64,000 nt of DNA, taken from Ehretia macrophylla. Lineage: Eukaryota; Streptophyta; Magnoliopsida; Boraginales; Ehretiaceae. Positions 56,862 through 64,000 of this stretch are shown one piece after another; position 1 is the first letter of the stretch; each line of letters opens with the position of its first letter. Both the position numbers and the translations under genes were made by a program. Below the pieces are notes generated by a model. It had not been told where the DNA came from. It saw only the letters and a list, made by a program, of their open reading frames with translations, and did no database searches. Location of the stretch: assembly GCA_037974665.1 (NCBI GenBank), contig CM075767.1, positions 29,599,498-29,663,497 on the forward strand, written 5' to 3'.

Positions 56862-59800
56862 TGTGTGGCCTGACCTCGATTTGCGTGTGATACCTCGTTT
56901 CGTGTGCCTAACCTATATTTGTGTGCCTTGACCTAGGTTTGAGAATTGTGTTCGTTTTGTGTGCCTTGCATTGAATTACGTGCATTCATTTAGGGTTGCG
57001 TGCATTTACTTGAAAAACGTGCGTTCGTCTCGTAGTTCATGCCTTACCTCGTAGTACGTGCCCTAGACCTAGGAAAATGTGCCCTCACGCTAATCAAGAA
57101 AGCATCTTACACAAAGCACTAGACTATTAAATAATCTTACAAACTCCACTATCAATATTATAATCCTAAATCAACTCACTAGAAGACAAAATTTTTCTAA
57201 ACACTAAACATTCTTCATTCTTTATTCCTTATTCTTTTGCAAATTCCAAGCACCTAAAATACCACATCAACCTACAATAAAATAAGGCTTAAAACATGAC
57301 AAAAATTTCAGATTATGGAGCTCATTTGGCCGGCCATACCAAGGCCTTTGAGCAAGGTTTGAATAATTATTCTTTTAACTATGCATGCTTAGACAAGAAT
57401 CTTACACATGACATGCCTTTTCTTGCACCAAGGCACCTTTTGCTAAACACCAAGCTTCACTCTTGGCCTCCTCACCATTTTGTCTCCTCACAATTCAAAT
57501 TGCTCAACAAAACAAAACAAATCAGCCCATACAAGCTCTAGGCCGACACAATGCACTAAAAACATTCTCAACAATCTCTCATTCTCTCATTTGCTCTCCA
57601 CATTCTTTCAAGCTCTCATCTCCTCTCTATCTCTCTCCCTTAGCATGTTCATGAGTCTCCAAGACTGAAAATTATTCTTCATAGAACAGAAGCATCGTCC
57701 AAGGCAAAGGAAAGCAAGTAGCTAGCTCAAAAGATGCATGCAAGCACATAGACTCTTCATTTCGGCCCTAGGTAAGTTTCTTAGCTTCCATTTCTTTTCT
57801 CCTTGTTCTAACCACATGCATTTACTAAGAGCTTGGTCACTAAGCTAGGAAAAATAGAGAAAATCAAGTTGGAATCTCGGCTAGGCAAAGAAGAAGAAGA
57901 AATTTGTGCTTCAACAAGTTTTGAGCATCTTCTTGGTTGATTTGCTAAGGTGAGGGCTAAAACCTTTTGAAAATCCTTCAAAAATCCACATGCATGCTCA
58001 TAAATGTATGTCTTTGCTTCTGTTCTGGAGTTATATGTTCGTTCATAAGCTTTTACAACCATGCATGGCAAGATTTTGGCTTGAAGATGATGATAGGTGA
58101 AATCGGATTATGTGACAGCTCTCTGACCTGTTGTTTCGAGGTGATTTTGGCTAGGCAAATGATATTGAAAATGCACGGAAATTGGTAGGTGACTATTTTG
58201 GCCAGTTTTTAACATTTTTTACAGAAATAGGCCAAAGCTAATTTTGAGTCTAATGTTCTCAAAATGGAAAATCTTTAAAATGTGTCCAAATCTGGAAATC
58301 TGGAAAAATGAAGCAGGTTTTGGCAGATGCACTGACCATGTAGAACGAACCAGATTGGACTTAGTAAATGATTTCCAAAATGCATGAAATTTGTTTTACT
58401 GATATATTTTTCAGTTCTGGACATTGTTTTCAGAAATGGACCAAGGCTAAATCTGACCCTAAGGACCTCAACAACGTCAATTATTGAAATGTGTGCAAAT
58501 CTGGACGGCAAATCTGGACAGTTTTGTGCTATCCCACTGTTTCGGCGATAACTAATGATCCCGAACTCCAAATGATGCAAGGTTTGTTTCTGATTTTAGT
58601 TCACTTCTTAAGCTTTAATTTGACATCTTATTCACTGGAATTGGAGATTGTTTGCTTATCTTAATGATTGTGAGAAAACAGCCTATTGCAGTGAGGGTTT
58701 CACTTGGTTATATGCTTAGAAAAATTGTTGCAACTTCTCTTGTGGTATTGATTGCTTGGGATTGTGACATTGGGATGTTGTGTGGACTGTTTTGAGTACT
58801 TGGGGATGTTTGAATTAATTGATGCATGGTTTGAGATTGATTTTGAGTTGACTTAGGATTTAATCACACGGGTAAGCACGAAATGGAAACCCTAATGACT
58901 GGGTAGGCTTGTTAAGTGTTGATCATTTGGATATTATGTGGAATTATATGCTTAGTAGGCTGCCCGTAGTTGCCCTTATAGTCCTAAATGTGATTTTGAC
59001 CATTGCATGTTGACAAATAGGCTTTTCTTGCATCCGAGCCCACGTAGATGTTGTTGCATGTTATATAATCTTATTATTTGATTACGTAGACTTTGAATTG
59101 AGTTATATGACTTGATTTATGTGCGTTACATGGCTGTCCATTTAATGTTCATATAACTCCATATGCTTTTCAAGTGAAACTACTTGTCTATTCGTGCCTT
59201 GCTTGTTTTCTTGTCAATGTGCAATCTTATGACTGTCCGGAGGCAACCTACTTTGTTGTCCTCCTAATGTGATATATTAATGTCATAAATGTGCATTGCA
59301 TACAAGGTTGCAACCTTTCATTCTGGCATGGTAGCGATCACGCACACCGGGTGCCATCGGGCTTGCCGGTGCACCCGTGACTACCATGGTCCCATTCCCT
59401 CTCTCGCTTGGGGGCTAGACTTCCTCGGAGAGTTGGGTCGTAGGATTTCGGGGTACATCCGGAGTACACCCACTTGGCGTGTTATGGGGATGATTTGAAG
59501 TCGGCCACAACAACTGATTCTGGAAATAAACTGAGAGCAAAAGCTCACCGTATCCTTTTTACTATGTGTATAAGTACTCTCGCTTGGTTCCTAGAGAACC
59601 TCGGGGAGGAAAGACGGGTAATTGTGTTCCTTTACTTTTGTATTATTATTCTGTACTTAATTGTGTTATATTCATGCTTGCAAAAGGATTTTCATAAGTT
59701 AAACCGAAAAATGAGTTTCAAAACCTATTTCTCGTTCCCCCTCGCTGAGTTCATAAGGACTCACCCTCTTTTATCATCTCAAGTGAAGAAGATCAAGAAC

Positions 59801-60478
59801 AGGTACCCGAGGACGATGTGCCTAACGACGATTCCTTGGAGTGATTGCCTGTCCTGTGTGCTTTGCTTGATTTATGGCCATTTGTGAAAACTATGCTACT
59901 TGAAGACTGTTTCTTTCATGTTGCTTAATGGTGTAATGTAAAAGACCCCCGTTGTAATTTGGGGTCTAATTTTGGTTTGTACTGATATTTCTAGACAGAC
60001 GCTAGATACTACTATGGTCGTTTTACTATTACTATTGCTAGTGGCTATAATAGGATTATGAAGTATTAGGTAAGGGCTAAGTAAAATGAACCATCCAAAC
60101 CTTAAACAGGTACTCGCTATTAATTTAAGATCAACAGGTACTTTTGTAACGAGGATAAACAAATAAACGAGACATAGCATCATGCTAGGTTATAAATCAA
60201 ACGAGACATCGAGATAACCAATAGGAATTTCAATTGATGTTAAATAGTAATCCTAGTTGGAAATGAAATTGAGATTGGAAAATTTTGAGGCGTTTAGAGA
60301 ATTAGGCCATACCAAAAAGCCCAATTACAGTCGTTATGCTGCCGGTTTTCCGGAAAACTTTGGAGTTTAGGCTAAAACATTAAGTGTTAATTCTTTATAA
60401 ACGGTTAAGTATGTGATATGACCTGAATGTTTAGATCACACCCTAGTCTAACCTTATAGACTGGGTTGGGGCGTGACA
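56862..60478 (+). repeat. 5' LTR of element C
   Basis: 3617 bp from TGTGTGGCCTGACC to GGGGCGTGACA. TATA-like GATATATTAA at 59271 precedes TGCATTGCATA (59292-59302). The GC-rich block and hairpin follow as in the solo copy. No gene. Confidence 0.92.
59746..59763 (+). other. Hairpin in the C-family LTR (5' LTR copy)
   Basis: TGAGTTC, loop ATAA, GGACTCA after CCCTCGC, identical to the solo LTR. The following CAG has become CAA here. A 19-codon acidic stretch of the same length ends with TGA at 59842-59844. Confidence 0.72.
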
Positions 60479-60746
60479 CCTTAGAATAAGAATGGTATCA
60501 GAGCTTAGATTGCTTAAGCCGGGTTTAACTCTCAAACCATGGGTAGAGCCCTAAGATAATTAGGATGACTTGTTTATATGTTATTGTATGATAATGTTAA
60601 ATGTGCCTTCTATGTTTTATGTGTTTAAGTGATTAACATGCATTAGTTGTTTCTAGATTTGTATCTATATTATGTTGCATATCTTATGCATTAAATTCTT
60701 AATTTTCATATTTTAATAAATTGTGCATCGTAATCTGTGCCTATAG
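60479..60746 (+). promoter_or_regulatory. Primer-binding site and leader of element C
   Basis: TGGTATCAGAGC at 60493-60504, 14 bp after the LTR, fits priming by initiator tRNA-Met. The remaining AT-rich leader holds no gene. Confidence 0.87.
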
Positions 60747-61769
60747 ATGGCTGGCCCTAGTACCCGTACTACTAATAGGAGCGGTGAACCTCAAGAGACC
60801 GGAGATGCTTATCAAACTAATCCCGGTATAGCTATGTTTAACATGATGGCGAATGCCATGGATCATGTATCACGAGTGATGGAGCGGCAAGATGCACGTG
60901 AGGCCAACAACAACAACAACAACAACAGGAATGAGGGTAACCATGGGAGACATAGCAGAATGAGGGAGTTCCTTGACTTTCGCTCGTCTAAATTCCACGG
61001 AGAAGCTGATGATGAGAAAGCAGAGGCTTGGCTGTCCAAGATCGAGAGGATTTTCAGGCCACTTGATTATACTGATGAAGAAAAGATGGAGTTTACTGTG
61101 TTTCTGTTGCACGGGGATGCCGAGCATTGGTGGCACACTGTAGAGGCACTGTGGGAAACTGATCAGACACCTCACTTGTGGGGTAACTTCGTTAAGGCAT
61201 TCAAGGAAAAATATGTACCTGCAGTTTCCAAGCAGAGACGGATTGAGGAGTTCATGCACTTGACCCAGGGTAACATGACGGTGGCCCAGTACGAGGCTCG
61301 TTTTGACCGATTGTCCCGTTATTCTCAATATATGATTAGTACTCCGGAGGCAAAGATGTAGAAATTTACTACTGGATTGAGGCCAGAGATTCAGGACCAG
61401 TTGGCTTCTCATGACTTTGATACCTATTCTGCTCTCTTTGCTGCTGCCTCTCGAGTTGAGAAGAGAAAACTTGATAGAGCCGGTTCGAGTCAGCCGAACC
61501 AGAAACCATACCAACCTCCAGGTCAGCAGAGGAAATTCCAGAGTCAGAGTCGTAATTAGGGCCAGAGCCAAAATAGACCAGTGAATAACCGTAGCCAGAC
61601 GAAAGCGCCATCATCCTCTTCTACCCGCGGATCCACAAGTAGTTCACCTGCTACTCAGTCCATCAGTTGTTCTTACTGTGACAAGAAGGGGCATACTGAG
61701 GCCCAGTGTTGGAGGAAGTCAGGACGATGTATGAGATGTGGCAGTGATCAGCATCAGATCAAGGATTGC
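60747..61769 (+). pseudogene. gag of element C
   Basis: Starts with ATG at 60747 (MAGPSTRTT). An asparagine run from (AAC)n near 60906-60927 precedes the gag core (HWWHT, KYVPA, GNMTVAQYEARF). Two CX2CX4HX4C zinc knuckles lie at 61668-61769 (CSYC and CMRC). In-frame TAG stops at 61359-61361 and 61557-61559, both explainable as C-to-T in CAG, break the frame. The structural RNA-binding protein of the element. Confidence 0.92.
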
Positions 61770-62159
61770 CCTAAACGGCAGGCAGGGCAGAATCAGGGTA
61801 AACCAGCTACTAGATGCAAGACTCCAATTCCTAGAGTTCTGGCTCGAGCTTATGCTATTGAGTGCGAGGAGATTCCAGATGACACCGCTGTTGTTGAAGG
61901 TACATTCTTCATACTGAATCAACCTGTTAAGGTGTTAATTGATCCGGGTGCTACTCATTCATTTATTACTCCCTTATGTGTGGAACGTGTGAAACTGAAA
62001 GTTGTATGTTTGCCATACGAAGTAGAAGTTGGTACTCCAATGGGTTCTAAACTTGTTACTAGCTCAGCTTGTAAAACATGTAAAATCCAAATTAAGGATA
62101 GGGCGTTCTCAGCCAATCTTATTGTATTACCCTTTCGAGAATAAGAGGTCATTTTAGGG
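61770..62159 (+). pseudogene. Protease region of element C
   Basis: Same frame as gag. The active site D-P-G-A-T-H-S-F is intact near 61942-61965, unlike in element A. A TAA stop at 62142-62144 falls just before the conserved ILGMDWL segment. Confidence 0.88.
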
Positions 62160-64000
62160 ATGGACTGGCTGGCAAAACATCATGTCCAACTAGATTGCCG
62201 GGCGAAGATTATAGCGTTTCGGGTACCTGGTCAACCAATACTGGAGGTAATGGGTCGAAGAGATTTCACCGGGAGTTCCATCATTTCATCTACGAAAGCA
62301 GTGAAGTCCTTGAGAAAAGGGTGTGGCAGATACTTAGCTTACCTCATCAACAAGCCGTCGGACAAAGCTAAGTTGGAGGAGATGCTTGTGATCAAAGACT
62401 ATGCGGATGTGTTTCCAGAAGAATTACCCGGTTTACCCCTAAATCGGGAAATCGAGTTTGTTATAGAGTTACTGCCTGGCGCCCAGCCGATATCTAAAGC
62501 TCCCTATCGTATGGCACTGGCCGAGCTACAAGAATTGAAGGATCAATTGCAAGGATTGTTGAAGAAGGGGTTTGTTCAACCAAGTTCTTTTCCGTGGGGT
62601 GTGCTAGTTCTATTTGTAAAGAAGAAAGACAGAATGTTGAGGCTATGCATTGATTACCGAGGACTGAACCAAGTGACTGTCAAGAATAAATACCCACTTC
62701 CACTGATCGACGAGTTATTTGATCAACTGCAAGGAGCCAAAGTGTATTCGAAACTCGACTTGAGGCAAGGGTATTATCAATTGCGGATCAAAAAGGAAGA
62801 TGTGCCTAAAACGGCTTTCAGGACGAGATATGGGCATTATGAATATGTGGTGATGCCTTTTGGACTAACTAATGCCCCTGCATCTTTTATGGATTTGATG
62901 CACAGGGTATTTCAACCCTACTTGGACCAATTTGTGGTGATCTTCATTGATGATATTTTGGTATACTCAAAATTCGAGGCGGAGCATGAGCAACATCTAC
63001 GATTGGTACTGCAGAAACTCTGAGAGCATCAATTGTATGCAAAGTTTAGCAAGTGTGAATTTTGGTTGCAGAAGATTGCATTTTTGGGGCATATCATATC
63101 CCAAGAGGGAATAGCAGTGGATCCAACGAAGATAGAAGCAGTGATGTCTTGGAAGAAGCCGGAGAATGTTACGGAGATTCGAAGTTTTCTTGGTCTAGCC
63201 GGCTATTATCGGAGATTTGTGAAAGATTTCTCTAAGATTGCAGGACCGCTTACAAAGCTCACTCAAAAGAAAACAAAGTTCGTGTGGGATGATAAGTGTG
63301 ATAACAGCTTCCAAGAGTTGAAGAAAAGATTGACTACCGTACCTGTTCTTGCATTGCCTGAAGGGAGTCAAGGTTTTGTAATCTATAGCGATGATTCGAA
63401 AGAAGGATTGGGTTGTGTGTTGATGCAAAATGGAAGGGTGATTGCATATGCTTCTAGGTAACCAAAGCCGTATGAATTGAATTACCCGACGCATGATTTG
63501 GAGTTAGCAGCTATTGTGTTTGCACTCAAGAAATGGAGGCATTATCTGTGAGGTAACAAGTTTGAGGTATTTACTTATCATAAGAGCTTGAAATACTTGT
63601 TCTCTCAAAAAGAGTTGAATATGAGGCAAAGGCGGTGGATGGAGCTTTTGGATGATTATAACTGCGCAATCAATTATGTGCCTGGTAAAGCAAATGTAGT
63701 TGCAGATGCCTTAAGTAGGAAAGCAAGCATGGCAAAACTGGAAGTCAAGGTGCAGGAGTTGTTGGAGGAAGCATTTTTGTGGAAACCACAATTAACTCGG
63801 AAAGGGTTACTTTTTGCCACTACACAAGTTCAATCGACATTGTTGTCTGAATTATGAGAGGCTCAATAGAAGGACCAACAATTTCAGAAGATTAAAGAAA
63901 GCAACGCAGATTCAAGTTTCATGATGATGGTGTTTGGAGGTTTAGGAATCGGATTTGTGTTCCCAATGAGCCAGAGCTGAAAAAGAAGATTCTTGAAGAA
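62160..64000 (+). pseudogene. pol of element C: reverse transcriptase and RNase H, partial
   Basis: Reverse transcriptase with FIDD at residues 262-265 counted from 62160, the connection domain, then RNase H signatures ([10 protein letters not shown] with a D-for-A change, DLELAA, KSLKYLF, ADALSR). The RNase H aspartate expected in FTDHKS is replaced by tyrosine (FTYHKS). In-frame stops: 63021-63023, 63459-63461, 63549-63551, 63855-63857, 63867-63869. Between about 63900 and 63911 the frame shifts, and the zinc-domain start continues in another frame to the edge. Integrase is outside the window. Confidence 0.92.

Larger units (their letters stand above)
56862..64000 (+). mobile_element. LTR retrotransposon, family C (Ty3/gypsy), 5' part
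   Basis: 5' LTR, primer-binding site, leader, gag, protease, RT and most of RNase H, running off the window before integrase. It is closest in layout and protein sequence to element A. All coding parts share one frame until about 63900, broken by eight stops. The LTR family also occurs as the solo LTR at 25892. Confidence 0.93.

Noticed and set aside
60493..60504. tRNA-Met gene suggested by TGGTATCAGAGC
   Set aside because: Only the 12-base primer-binding complement is present; no tRNA body follows. The same holds at 16715, 11777 and 21981.
60870..61571. 233-codon minus-strand frame opposite gag of element C
   Set aside because: It is the mirror of the gag reading frame; gag has clear family motifs on the plus strand.
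1..64000. 45S rRNA genes or telomere or centromere satellites
   Set aside because: None seen; apart from the LTR elements and the 5S units there is no other long tandem repeat.

Overview
This window is plant nuclear DNA, and most of it is a tandem array of 5S ribosomal RNA genes. The array repeats about every 677 bp. Each unit carries a 120-nt 5S gene on the minus strand, a T-rich terminator just after it, and a spacer of about 557 bp. The gene has the flowering-plant 5S sequence, including the internal A box, intermediate element and C box. A TATA-like motif lies near -28, a GC at -14/-13 and a C at -1. I count 54 full-length or near full-length genes and two partial ones. By eye none matches the window consensus at all 120 positions: the best (1261-1380 and 29630-29749) differ at 3 positions and the worst at about 11. 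The species cannot be named from this sequence.

Layout: 5S array at 1-11636; a long LTR retrotransposon complex at 11637-24280; array at 24281-25891; a solo LTR at 25892-29471; array at 29472-38228; a second solo LTR at 38229-40934; array at 40935-56861; then the 5' part of another LTR retrotransposon from 56862 to the window end. The three LTR families are called A, B and C here. A (LTR 2.28 kb) and C (LTR 3.6 kb) carry gag-pol of the Ty3/gypsy type. The integrase tail and chromodomain of A suggest the Tekay/Del group of chromoviruses. B (LTR about 2.5-2.7 kb) is seen only as solo LTRs.

The insertions are nested four deep. A 500-bp TRIM-like element (16440-16939) sits in a B solo LTR (14524-17502), which sits in the pol gene of element A, which sits in the 5S array. 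The TRIM and all three solo LTRs have perfect 5-bp target duplications. Removing the two solo LTRs that lie in the array restores the 677-678 bp register. Element C entered inside a 5S gene and split its C box. Element A is odd: its 3' LTR is followed by another 160-bp leader with a primer-binding site, as in a tandem LTR-internal-LTR-internal arrangement.

All coding sequence is retrotransposon gag-pol and is broken. A has three in-frame stops, a 1-bp frameshift and the nested LTR. C has eight in-frame stops and a frameshift before the window edge. The many short reading frames in the 5S spacer are repeated because the spacer is repeated and are not genes.

The two signals I find most interesting are these. 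First, about 15 copies share an A-to-U change at 5S nucleotide 101, in the loop E motif, mostly linked to one of two downstream spacer types. Second, the LTRs of families A, B and C, otherwise strongly diverged, share an ordered module. It consists of a TGCATTGCATA start, a GC-rich block, and about 250 bp further a CCCTC(G/A)C motif. That motif is followed at once by a hairpin whose stem sequence differs between families but always pairs, and then by a CAG that resembles a splice acceptor.
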